DNA of 15,975 bases from Tissierellales bacterium (GTDB lineage: Bacteria; Bacillota; Clostridia; Tissierellales; JASKZW01). Made by a program: the position numbers and the translations under genes. The stretch is from positions 1-15,975 of the forward strand of contig JASLIL010000014.1 in NCBI GenBank assembly GCA_030152145.1, read 5' to 3'. The notes below the pieces were generated by a model, which saw only the letters and a program-made list of their open reading frames with translations, made no database searches and had not been told where the DNA came from. The stretch's first letter is position 1. Every line of letters begins with the position of its first letter. Of the stretch, positions 1-6,831 are shown piece after piece.

Positions 1-1038
1 GGCAGGCCTCATAAACTCAACTTCCTCCATGCCCTTTATAGTCCTGTACATCTTAAGCTGCACATCTAAAGGCAGGGTTGAACTTACTCCTTGGACATAC
101 ATCTCCTTAGTATCCAGTCCCTCTGGCTCTATAAATACTTGATGCCTATCCTTATCTGAAAACCTAACAACCTTATCCTCTATAGAAGGGCAGTATCTTG
201 GGCCCTTACCATCTATTTCCCCGGCATACATAGGTGCACGATAGAGATTTTCATTTATTAGCTTATGGGTTTCCTGGTTTGTATAGGTTAAATAACAAGG
301 CTCCTGTTTCATATCAAAATCCCTGTCCATATTCATAAAAGAAAAGGGAATTATCTCTTCATCTCCTGGTTGAACTGTCATCTCTTCAAGCCTTATGCTA
401 TCTTTATGAACTCTGGCTGGTGTACCTGTCTTAAACCTTCTTAAATCCATCCCCATATGAATAAGTGAATTTGAAAGGTAGTTAGATGGCTTCAGTCCTC
501 CTGGTCCACTAGAATAGTTTAACTCACCCATGTGAATCCTACCATTTAGGTAGGTTCCAGTAGCTAAAACCACTGCCTCAGCCCTGTAAACAGCCCCTGC
601 ACTAGTAAGGACTCCTACAACCTTATTATTCTCAAAAAGAAGCTCTACTACCTCTCCCTCTCTTAAAAAGAGGTTTTCTTGATTTTCCAGAACCTTCTTC
701 ATCTCAGTATGGTATTTTTTCTTATCTGCCTGCACTCTTAGGGAGTGAACTGCTGGTCCCTTAGAAGTGTTTAACATCTTGCTTTGAATAAAAGACTTAT
801 CTATAACCAGGGCCATTTCACCACCTAGGGCATCTATCTCCCTAACCAAGTGGCCCTTTCCTGTACCTCCTATATTTGGGTTACAGGGCATGTCTGCCAC
901 AGACTCTAGGCTTATGGCTAGAACCAAGGTCTTTTTTCCCATTCTAGCTGAAGCTAAGCCTGCCTCACAACCTGCATGACCTGCACCTATAACTAATACA
1001 TCATAGCTAGCTGCTTCAAATCTTTTTATATCTCCCAT
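1..1038 (-). CDS. mnmG: MnmG (GidA), tRNA uridine-34 carboxymethylaminomethyl-modifying FAD enzyme, C-terminus off window
   Basis: Partial gene: 346 codons are present without a stop, against about 630 in the family, so the C-terminal half lies beyond base 1. MnmG pairs with MnmE to build the 5-(carboxymethyl)aminomethyl group on wobble U34 of certain tRNAs, using FAD and methylenetetrahydrofolate. The protein begins MGDIKRFEAASYDVLVIGAG, followed by HAGCEA, the FAD-binding dinucleotide fold at about residues 12-26. Further on I read GPRYCPSIEDKVVRF; the Cys there (about residue 283) matches the catalytic Cys of the family. The last residues in the window, QLKMYRTIKGMEEVEFMRPA, are also typical. 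The ATG at 1036-1038 lies 14 bases after the mnmE stop, with a GGTGG ribosome-binding site between them, so the two genes are very likely cotranscribed. Confidence 0.97.
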   Translation of the reverse strand, partial: MGDIKRFEAASYDVLVIGAGHAGCEAGLASARMGKKTLVLAISLESVADMPCNPNIGGTGKGHLVREIDALGGEMALVIDKSFIQSKMLNTSKGPAVHSLRVQADKKKYHTEMKKVLENQENLFLREGEVVELLFENNKVVGVLTSAGAVYRAEAVVLATGTYLNGRIHMGELNYSSGPGGLKPSNYLSNSLIHMGMDLRRFKTGTPARVHKDSIRLEEMTVQPGDEEIIPFSFMNMDRDFDMKQEPCYLTYTNQETHKLINENLYRAPMYAGEIDGKGPRYCPSIEDKVVRFSDKDRHQVFIEPEGLDTKEMYVQGVSSTLPLDVQLKMYRTIKGMEEVEFMRPA

Positions 1039-1052
1039 TATTCCACCACCTA

Positions 1053-2423
1053 TTATTTTCCTATACAGAAGTCTGAGAATATCTTATCCAGTATATCCTC
1101 GCTAACTGTATCACCTGATATTTCACCAAGATTATCCCAGCAGTTTTTAAGATCAACCTCAAGGCAATCTGGTGGCATGTTTAAGGCTATACCCTCCAAG
1201 GCATCCTCTATGTTTTTTCCAGCCTTTAAAAGCTGTGCCTTATGTCTAGCATTATTTATCATTATATCATTTTCAAGCTTTATATCTCCACTATAGAAAA
1301 GCTCCTTTATACTATCCTCCAAAAGCTTTAAGCCTTGGCCCTTTAACATAGAAGCCTCTATCATAGGGCTGTCAACTTTAAGCTGGTCCCCAGTCCACTT
1401 CCTATCTAGATCTGTCTTATTTAAGAGGACTATAGACCTTCTCCCCCTAATAAGCTCTAGAATCTCCTGATCCTCATGATTAAGTGGCTCTGACATATCA
1501 AAAACAGCAATTATAAGATCTGCCCCATCCACCATCTCACGGGCCCTATCTACTCCTATCTTCTCAACCAGGTCATCAGTAGCCCTTATACCAGCTGTAT
1601 CCACTAGCTTTAAGGGAATACCATCTATATTTACATACTCTTCTATGATATCACGAGTTGTTCCAGGTATATCTGTAACTATGGCCCTATTCTCCCTTAG
1701 AAGGGCATTTAGCAGGGAAGACTTACCAACATTAGGCTTTCCTAGTATAACTGTACCCAGGCCCTCCTTTAATATCTTACCCCTATCAGAAGAAGCCAAC
1801 AGGTCCTCTATGCTGTTTTTAACCCTCAAGGCAGACTCTTCTAGGTCTCCTGCATCAAAGGTCTCCAGATCCTCATCTGGGAAGTCTATACTAGCCTCTA
1901 TATTGGCAAGCATGCCTAAAAGCTCCTGTCTTATTTCACCAATCTTTTGGGATAATCTTCCCTCAAGCTGGCTCAAGCTCATTTCATAGGCCTTATCAGT
2001 CTTGGACTTAATTAAATCTATAACAGCCTCAGCCTGAGACAGGTCCAACCTACCATTTAAGAAGGCCCTCTTAGTAAACTCACCAGCCTCAGCCAGTCTA
2101 GCACCATTTTCTAAAATTAGGTCTAGGATCTTCCTTACAGAAACCATACCTCCATGACAGTAGATCTCAACCATATCTTCCCTGGTGTAGGTCTTTGGCC
2201 CCTTCATAAAGGCTATTAGAACCTCATCTACTATAAGATCCCTTTTAGGGTCAACTATATGACCATAGTTTAACTTTCTATTATCCTTATCCCTTAGATC
2301 CTCACCATCTACAGCCCTAAAAATCCTACTTCCTATCTCCAGGGAATCCCTACCACTAATTCTAACTATACCTATACCACTTTCTCCTACAGCTGTTGAT
2401 ATAGCTGTTATTGTATCTATCAT
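1053..2423 (-). CDS. mnmE: MnmE (TrmE), tRNA-modifying GTPase
   Basis: Full-length at 456 residues. It is the GTPase partner of MnmG in wobble-uridine modification. The N-terminal folate-binding domain (about 1-118) starts MIDTITAISTAVGESGIGIV. A helical domain holds an inserted G domain at about 220-375. Its motifs are all visible: Walker A GKPNVGKSS (228-236), the G2 region TDIPGTTRD (250-258), DTAG (275-278) and NKTD (335-338). The protein ends FCIGK, with the conserved C-terminal Cys at residue 453. The start at 2421-2423 has a GAGGTGG ribosome-binding site. The gene is separated from jag by a hairpin (2461-2490). I see no convincing promoter in the 71 bases upstream, so readthrough from the rpmH operon is possible. 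Confidence 0.98.
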   Translation of the reverse strand: MIDTITAISTAVGESGIGIVRISGRDSLEIGSRIFRAVDGEDLRDKDNRKLNYGHIVDPKRDLIVDEVLIAFMKGPKTYTREDMVEIYCHGGMVSVRKILDLILENGARLAEAGEFTKRAFLNGRLDLSQAEAVIDLIKSKTDKAYEMSLSQLEGRLSQKIGEIRQELLGMLANIEASIDFPDEDLETFDAGDLEESALRVKNSIEDLLASSDRGKILKEGLGTVILGKPNVGKSSLLNALLRENRAIVTDIPGTTRDIIEEYVNIDGIPLKLVDTAGIRATDDLVEKIGVDRAREMVDGADLIIAVFDMSEPLNHEDQEILELIRGRRSIVLLNKTDLDRKWTGDQLKVDSPMIEASMLKGQGLKLLEDSIKELFYSGDIKLENDIMINNARHKAQLLKAGKNIEDALEGIALNMPPDCLEVDLKNCWDNLGEISGDTVSEDILDKIFSDFCIGK

Positions 2424-2460
2424 TTTACCACCTCTTTTAAAATCTATAAGCTTAAAGATA

Positions 2461-2490
2461 AATAAAACCCAGTTTTCACTGGGTTTTATT
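2461..2490. terminator. Symmetric intrinsic terminator between jag and mnmE
   Basis: A perfect 12-bp stem, AATAAAACCCAG paired with CTGGGTTTTATT, encloses a 6-base loop (TTTTCA on the plus strand). It starts five bases past the jag stop codon. On the minus strand the 3' arm itself supplies the U-rich end (GGGTTTTATT), so it should end the rpmH-jag transcript at least partly. There is no long T tract after the stem, so readthrough into mnmE is plausible. Confidence 0.75.
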
Positions 2491-2494
2491 GTCT

Positions 2495-3127
2495 TTATTT
2501 ATTTTCTTCTTTAATAACTACCCTTCTGTAAGGATCTTCTCCCTCACTATAGGTAATTATACCATTTTCATTTTGTAGTGCTGAGTGAATTATTCTTCTC
2601 TCATAAGGATTCATTGGCTCTAGCTTTACTGGTCTCTTGGTTCTAGCTGTCTTTTTCGCCATATTCTTCGCTAACTGTCTCAGGGTCTTTTCTCTTTTTG
2701 CTCTATAGCCTTTGGCGTCTAAGAATACCTTAACGTATTCTTGGCTATCTCTATTAACATGCAAACTTATTAGATACTGAATGGCATCTAGGGTATTACC
2801 TCTCTTGCCTATTATTATGCCCATATCCTTAGAGGATATATCATCAATATCTATAAAAAGGCCAGCATCTTTTTTATTTATAGTAAAGTTAGCTTCCACA
2901 TCCATATGTCTTAAAACATCTTTTAAGAAGACTTCAGCCATCTCAGCTGGATCATTCTTTAGTATTACCTTTACGGTAGCATCCTTCCCACCTATTAAAC
3001 CTAAAAAGCCTTTTGTTGGCTCCTCTAAGACTTCAAACTCTACATTTTCAACAGTGCTTCCTAATTCTTCTGCTCCTAGTCTAACTGCTTCATCAATGGT
3101 CTTAGATATTTTGATAACAGACTTCAT
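2495..3127 (-). CDS. jag: Jag (KhpB/EloR family), RNA-binding protein with Jag-N, KH and R3H domains
   Basis: 210 residues with three recognisable parts. The N-terminal Jag-N domain (about 1-54) contains EEPTKGFLGLIGGKDATVKV. A KH domain has its GxxG loop at 107-110 (IGKRGN). The R3H domain has the R-x-x-x-H signature RRIIH at 177-181. The family binds single-stranded RNA and, in other Firmicutes, is linked to cell elongation and division control; it was named SpoIIIJ-associated protein because it sits beside yidC. The ATG directly abuts the yidC stop codon, and its GGAGGAG ribosome-binding site lies inside the end of yidC, so the two are probably translationally coupled. Confidence 0.95.
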   Translation of the reverse strand: MKSVIKISKTIDEAVRLGAEELGSTVENVEFEVLEEPTKGFLGLIGGKDATVKVILKNDPAEMAEVFLKDVLRHMDVEANFTINKKDAGLFIDIDDISSKDMGIIIGKRGNTLDAIQYLISLHVNRDSQEYVKVFLDAKGYRAKREKTLRQLAKNMAKKTARTKRPVKLEPMNPYERRIIHSALQNENGIITYSEGEDPYRRVVIKEENK

Positions 3128-3850
3128 CTATTTCGTCTCCTCCTTAATTTTACCTAAAGATCTTTGAGATATCAATAATTGAACGATTTGGAATGCATTA
3201 CCTACCACCCAATATAGTGCCAAGCCTGCTGGGAACATTCTAGCTGACATAAATATCATAAAAGGTAGCATGATATTCATAGTCTTCTGAGTTGATTCCA
3301 CTTGAGCATTTCCCTCTGCGCCTGGTGTTGAAGCCATCATTAACTTACTTTGTAAATAGGTTGTTACCGCTGCTAGTAAAGGAAGCCCCCATATTATTGG
3401 ATCTGGATTTTCCATACTTGGTATCCATAAGAAATTCTTACTTATTGCTGCATATATTGCTGGGTCCTTAAAAACAAATTGTACTGGATCTCTTAAAACA
3501 TTGAAAAATGCGATTATTATTGGGAATTGTATAAGTAGTATAATACAACCTGATGCCGGATTATAGTTATATTCCTTGTAAAGTTCCATCATCTTTTTCT
3601 GCTGAGTTTGTGGGTCATTTTTATACTTATCTTGAATTTCTTTCATTTTTGGTTGAATTTGATTCATCTTTTTGCTTGATTTACTTTGATGTAAACTAAT
3701 AGGTAATAGCAAAAGTTTGAACAATATAGTAGTAATTATAATTGCCATAGCATAGTATGATATATTTTCAGGCTCTGTACCAATACCCGATACGAAATCA
3801 TATACGAATTTTAGCAGTGCTCCAAATAGTTTACCTAATAGGGCTCTCAT
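3128..3850 (-). CDS. yidC: YidC/OxaA/SpoIIIJ membrane protein insertase
   Basis: 240 residues. YidC inserts membrane proteins alone or with the Sec translocon. I infer five membrane segments at about 32-52, 102-119, 152-168, 190-204 and 208-226. A charged cytoplasmic hairpin lies after the first (HQSKSSKKMNQIQPKMKEIQ), as in the family. The groove residue that is Arg in Bacillus YidC appears to be Lys45 here (TTILFKLLLLP), which keeps the positive charge. The N-terminus has no lipobox Cys, unlike B. subtilis SpoIIIJ; short clostridial homologues often lack it. The ATG at 3848-3850 has a good GGAGGT site at 3857-3862, just past the yidD stop. Confidence 0.96.
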   Translation of the reverse strand: MRALLGKLFGALLKFVYDFVSGIGTEPENISYYAMAIIITTILFKLLLLPISLHQSKSSKKMNQIQPKMKEIQDKYKNDPQTQQKKMMELYKEYNYNPASGCIILLIQFPIIIAFFNVLRDPVQFVFKDPAIYAAISKNFLWIPSMENPDPIIWGLPLLAAVTTYLQSKLMMASTPGAEGNAQVESTQKTMNIMLPFMIFMSARMFPAGLALYWVVGNAFQIVQLLISQRSLGKIKEETK

Positions 3851-3864
3851 ATATTAACCTCCAG

Positions 3865-4080
3865 TCATTCTAACGGATCGTATCCTCCCTTATTAAAGGG
3901 ATTACATCTTAATATTCTACCTATAGTTAAATATGTTCCCTTTATGAAACCATATTTTTCATAAGCCAGAATAGAATACTCTGAACAAGTCGGATAAAAT
4001 CTACAATTTCTTCCTACAAAGATATACTTCGATATATAATTTTGATAAAACTTGACAATTTTTATGGCAAGCTTTTTCAT
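3865..4080 (-). CDS. yidD: YidD, membrane protein insertion efficiency factor
   Basis: 71 residues, the normal family length. The family motif is clear: NCRFYPTCSEYSILAYEKYG followed by IGRILRCNPFNKGGYDPL. The protein starts with an amphipathic, lysine-rich stretch (MKKLAIKIVKFYQNYISKY) thought to associate with the inner face of the membrane. It is believed to assist YidC-dependent insertion, which fits its place between rnpA and yidC. The ATG immediately follows the rnpA stop codon with no gap, so translation is probably coupled to rnpA. Confidence 0.96.
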   Translation of the reverse strand: MKKLAIKIVKFYQNYISKYIFVGRNCRFYPTCSEYSILAYEKYGFIKGTYLTIGRILRCNPFNKGGYDPLE

Positions 4081-4425
4081 CTAATCACCTTTATTTCTTA
4101 GTATCTTAGATAACTTAAATAGATGGAGCATATTCTTCTCCAACTCAAAATAATCTATATTAACAGTTGATTTTTTAGGTATTATAACAATATCGTAACC
4201 TGGCTTTAGGTATTGAAAATTGAGTCTCACAATCTCTCTCATTCTTCTTCTCAATTTATTTCTAACCACACTATTTCCAATTTTCTTGGTAACAGAGTAA
4301 CCTACTCTAGTGTAGTCAAGATCATTTTTCAATACATAAATCGTCAAATTTCGATTCCAATAGTTTCTACCATTCTTATAGACCTTGGCAAAATCATCAT
4401 TTGTTCTCAATCCATATTTATTCAT
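4081..4425 (-). CDS. rnpA: RnpA, protein component of ribonuclease P
   Basis: 114 residues. RnpA binds the catalytic RNase P RNA and helps it trim the 5' leader of precursor tRNAs. The signature basic motif is at residues 51-64, NSVVRNKLRRRMRE, preceded by VGYSVTKKIG. The ATG at 4423-4425 has a GGAGAGG ribosome-binding site. It lies downstream of rpmH in the usual order. A hairpin with a short T run sits between the two genes and could lower rnpA expression relative to the abundant ribosomal protein. Confidence 0.97.
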   Translation of the reverse strand: MNKYGLRTNDDFAKVYKNGRNYWNRNLTIYVLKNDLDYTRVGYSVTKKIGNSVVRNKLRRRMREIVRLNFQYLKPGYDIVIIPKKSTVNIDYFELEKNMLHLFKLSKILRNKGD

Positions 4426-4460
4426 TATACCTCTCCAAACTGTACTTTATAGAACTAAGA

Positions 4461-4486
4461 TAAAAGGCCACTTGTAATTGCGGCCT
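4461..4486 (-). terminator. Probable attenuating terminator between rpmH and rnpA
   Basis: On the minus strand AGGCCGC pairs with GTGGCCT (7 bp with one G-U pair) around the loop AATTACAA, followed by TTTTA. The 5' arm overlaps the rpmH stop codon. The stem is short and the T run only four long, so partial termination is more likely than a full stop. Partial terminators at this position are known in other bacteria. Confidence 0.6.
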
Positions 4487-4619
4487 ATGCTGATAGTTTC
4501 TTTCTTCCTTTTCTTCTTCTAGCTTTTAAAACTCTTCTACCTGCTTTAGTACTCATTCTCTTTCTGAAACCATGCTCTCTTTTAGCTTGCTTTCTCTTTG
4601 GTTGATATGTTCTTTTCAT
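4485..4619 (-). CDS. rpmH: Ribosomal protein bL34
   Basis: 44 residues, MKRTYQPKRKQAKREHGFRK through to RRKGRKKLSA, the highly conserved small basic protein of the 50S subunit. The frame is open upstream for 25 more codons, but the true start is the ATG at 4617-4619: the conserved protein begins there and a GGAGG site lies just upstream (about 4626-4634). The stop codon is overlapped by the attenuator hairpin. It is the first gene of the rpmH-rnpA-yidD-yidC-jag operon and is divergent from dnaA. Confidence 0.98.
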   Translation of the reverse strand: MKRTYQPKRKQAKREHGFRKRMSTKAGRRVLKARRRKGRKKLSA

Positions 4620-4714
4620 AACTACACCTCCTCTGGATCTACCTTGTCTTCTACAAACAATCATTATATCAAATATAAGCCATTTAATAAACAAGATAGT
4701 AATACTACATATAG

Positions 4715-4743
4715 ATTATATTTACAAGACCTATATATGTCAA
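4715..4743 (-). promoter_or_regulatory. Perfect consensus sigma-A promoter of the rpmH operon
   Basis: Read on the minus strand, TTGACA (4743-4738) and TATAAT (4720-4715) are separated by exactly 17 bases. Both hexamers are perfect matches. The predicted start is near 4708, giving a leader of about 90 bases before rpmH. Confidence 0.85.
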
Positions 4744-4940
4744 GAATTTTCAAGTCTTAACCTATAATTTGTATCCAATTAGAACTATTTTAAACTTTTT
4801 CTATCTGTTAATAGTTTAATAACATATAATCAACAGATTGTGGATAAGTTATTGCTATTGAATCTTAAATCTGTTATCATTAACTAAGATTGTGGGTAAC
4901 TTTTAGACAAAGTGCCAAGATAATTAAATTAAAAGACCTC

Positions 4941-4971
4941 TGTGGATAAGCTGTGAATAACTTTTGGATAA
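4941..4971 (+). promoter_or_regulatory. Three DnaA boxes in 11-bp register
   Basis: TGTGGATAA (4941), TGTGAATAA (4952) and TTTGGATAA (4963) start exactly 11 bases apart, about one helical turn, on the same strand. The first is perfect and the others have one mismatch each. Such phasing would place three DnaA molecules on one face of the helix. The array ends four bases before a candidate dnaA -35 element. Confidence 0.8.
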
Positions 4972-4975
4972 CTTT

Positions 4976-5005
4976 TTAACAACACTGCTCTAGATACTGT
5001 ATTAT
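4976..5005 (+). promoter_or_regulatory. Candidate dnaA promoter
   Basis: TTAACA (4976-4981) and TATTAT (5000-5005), each one mismatch from consensus, are separated by 18 bases. The predicted start is near 5012, leaving a leader of about 230 bases containing further DnaA boxes. Other weak candidates exist in this AT-rich region. The position beside DnaA boxes fits the autoregulation known for dnaA. Confidence 0.4.
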
Positions 5006-5091
5006 ATAGGCTATATACTTTGTTAACTATATTTAATATCTTGTGGATAAGTGTTTTTATACTAGCTATCCTATTTTTTTCACTAACAACT

Positions 5092-5110
5092 TGTGGATAG
5101 TTTATCCACT
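5092..5110. repeat. Inverted pair of DnaA boxes
   Basis: TGTGGATAG and, on the other strand, AGTGGATAA face each other one base apart. The dyad core is GTGGATAGTTTATCCAC at 5093-5109. Each box has one mismatch. This is the only opposed pair in the upstream cluster. Confidence 0.7.
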
Positions 5111-5243
5111 TTTTATTGTCCCTTTTTGTACTTAATCTCGGTCTATTTTCTGTGGATACTATTGTGGATACATAAAAGTTTCACCCATGTTTTTATGGAT
5201 TTTTTGAAATATTTATTTATTTTTTATATTTAGGAGGAATGAC

Positions 5244-6575
5244 ATGAATTCAGATCTAAATAATATTTGGAATGAGGTTCTTAGCCTTATTAAGGTTGAA
5301 TTAACAGAAGTTAGCTTTAATACTTGGCTAAAGACTATCACTCCTGTTTCTATATCTGATAATACAATTGTCTTAGCTGCTCCAAATGAATTTACTATGG
5401 GAATTTTAAAAGGAAGGTACTTAAGCCTTATAAAAAATGCTTTATTACAGGCTACAGGCATTGACTATATAGTTAACTTCACTGTACCTGGGGAAACTAT
5501 ACAGGCTAGTAATAGTGATATATCCTTGGAAAACTTTGACTTTAACAAGAAGGCTCAATTAAACCCTAAGTATACATTTGATACCTTTGTCATAGGTAAT
5601 AGCAATAGATTTGCCCATGCTGCATCTTTAGCTGTTGCTGAAGCACCAGCCCAGGCCTATAACCCTCTTTTCATCTATGGAGGAGTAGGTTTAGGTAAGA
5701 CTCACTTGATGCATGCTATTGGTCATTATATATTGGACCAAAACCCTGATACTAAGGTGGTCTATGTTTCCAGCGAAAAGTTTACCAATGAGCTTATTAA
5801 CTCTATTAGGGATGATAGAAACAATGAGTTTAGAAACAAGTACAGAAATGTAGATGTTCTTCTAGTAGACGATATACAATTTATTGCTGGAAAGGAAAGT
5901 ACCCAAGAAGAGTTCTTCCATACCTTTAATGCCCTGCATGACGCTAATAAACAGATTATAATATCTAGCGACAGGCCACCTAAGGAAATTCCTACTTTGG
6001 AGGACAGGTTAAGATCAAGGTTTGAATGGGGACTTATATCAGATATTCAACCACCAGATTTAGAAACTAGAATAGCCATTCTTAAAAAGAAGGCTAAGGT
6101 AGAAAATATAGACGTACCGGATGATGTTATGCTTTATATAGCCAGCAAGATAAAATCTAATATCAGAGAGTTAGAGGGAGCTTTAATACGAATAGTAGCC
6201 TATTCCTCCCTAACCAACAAGAAAATCACTACAGAACTGGCTGAAGAAGCTTTAAAAGATATTATATCTGAAGACAGGCCTAGGGAAGTTAATGTCGACC
6301 TTATTAAGAAGATAGTGTCTGATGAATATAAGATAAGAATTGAGGACTTTAACTCTAGAAAGAGAACTCGAGCTATTGCCTATCCTAGACAAATAGCCAT
6401 GTATCTAACCCGTGAACTAACAGATTTGTCCCTTCCTAAAATAGGTGATGAGTTTGGTGGTCGTGATCACACTACTGTTATGCATGCCCATGATAAGATT
6501 ACGGAAGATATTTTGTCTTCAGAAGAATTTAAGGAAAAAATTGAAAATATAGTGTCAAATATTAAAGGTGAGTAG
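5244..6575 (+). CDS. dnaA: DnaA, chromosomal replication initiator
   Basis: 443 residues, normal length. DnaA binds the boxes at oriC as an ATP-dependent filament, melts the origin and helps load the helicase. Domain I is at about 1-85 and a variable linker at 86-108. The AAA+ domain follows, with Walker A GGVGLGKTH (146-154), Walker B VLLVDDIQ (205-212), sensor I near IIISSDRPP (238-246) and the arginine-finger segment RLRSRFEWG (255-263). Domain IV (about 350-443) carries the box-recognition signature GGRDHTTVMHA (405-415). The ATG at 5244 has an AGGAGG site at 5232-5237. DnaA boxes flank the gene on both sides, so it probably regulates itself. Confidence 0.99.
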   Translation: MNSDLNNIWNEVLSLIKVELTEVSFNTWLKTITPVSISDNTIVLAAPNEFTMGILKGRYLSLIKNALLQATGIDYIVNFTVPGETIQASNSDISLENFDFNKKAQLNPKYTFDTFVIGNSNRFAHAASLAVAEAPAQAYNPLFIYGGVGLGKTHLMHAIGHYILDQNPDTKVVYVSSEKFTNELINSIRDDRNNEFRNKYRNVDVLLVDDIQFIAGKESTQEEFFHTFNALHDANKQIIISSDRPPKEIPTLEDRLRSRFEWGLISDIQPPDLETRIAILKKKAKVENIDVPDDVMLYIASKIKSNIRELEGALIRIVAYSSLTNKKITTELAEEALKDIISEDRPREVNVDLIKKIVSDEYKIRIEDFNSRKRTRAIAYPRQIAMYLTRELTDLSLPKIGDEFGGRDHTTVMHAHDKITEDILSSEEFKEKIENIVSNIKGE

Positions 6576-6806
6576 GCCCTGTGGATAACCCTGTGTGTAT
6601 ACTTGTTGATTGTTTTGTGGATAAGTAAATCTGTTTTTCGCCTTTATGGTTGTGGATAGTTTTGAATTTTATACAGGACTTATTAACATGTTATTAAACT
6701 CTCTAGACTTTGATTTTTAAAAGGCATATAGGCTTATCCACATATATACAGGCCCTACTACTATTACTAAGTATCTAATATATAAAATTATAGTTATATA
6801 GAGAAG
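6576..6806. other. oriC, downstream DnaA boxes and unwinding region (dnaA-dnaN intergenic)
   Basis: This gap holds exact DnaA boxes at 6580-6588 and 6616-6624, a one-mismatch box at 6651-6659 and an exact box in the opposite orientation at 6734-6742. The last box leads into GGCCC, a run of DnaA-trios and an AT-rich segment. In B. subtilis this intergenic region is where the duplex opens, so initial unwinding is most likely here. Confidence 0.92.
6734..6806. promoter_or_regulatory. Basal unwinding site: DnaA box, GGCCC, five DnaA-trios, AT-rich element
   Basis: The order is TTATCCACA (6734-6742), a degenerate second box (ATATATACA, 6742-6750, six of nine matches), GGCCC (6751-6755), then CTA CTA CTA TTA CTA (6755-6769). 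The bottom strand of that run reads as five 3'-(G/A)AT-5' trios. The following segment, 6768-6800, has only three G or C bases in 33. From memory this closely matches the B. subtilis arrangement, in which DnaA is loaded from the box onto single-stranded trios. Confidence 0.85.
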
Positions 6807-6831
6807 AAAAAATACTTAAAGGAGGCTTAAA

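Larger units (their letters stand above)
4800..5220. other. oriC, upstream DnaA-box cluster (rpmH-dnaA intergenic)
   Basis: This 624-base gap between rpmH and dnaA holds no gene. It has ten exact or one-mismatch copies of the DnaA box TGTGGATAA. Exact copies are at 4839-4847, 4941-4949 and 5042-5050. One-mismatch copies on the plus strand are at 4891-4899, 4952-4960, 4963-4971, 5092-5100, 5151-5159 and 5163-5171. One, at 5102-5110, is inverted. By analogy with B. subtilis this part binds DnaA and regulates dnaA, while unwinding probably happens downstream of dnaA. The stretch just before the dnaA ribosome-binding site (5203-5231) is almost pure A+T. Confidence 0.93.

Noticed and set aside
1645..1989. 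Long antisense frame opposite mnmE, and similar frames opposite jag, rnpA, rpmH, dnaA, gyrB and gyrA
   Set aside because: They lie wholly inside strongly conserved genes on the other strand, lack good ribosome-binding sites and give low-complexity, Ser/Leu-rich proteins. They are by-products of codon use in the real genes.
4839..5171. Repeated TGTGGATAA units considered as a direct-repeat or CRISPR-like array
   Set aside because: The units are 9 bases, irregularly spaced overall and match the DnaA box. No CRISPR-length repeats or spacers exist.
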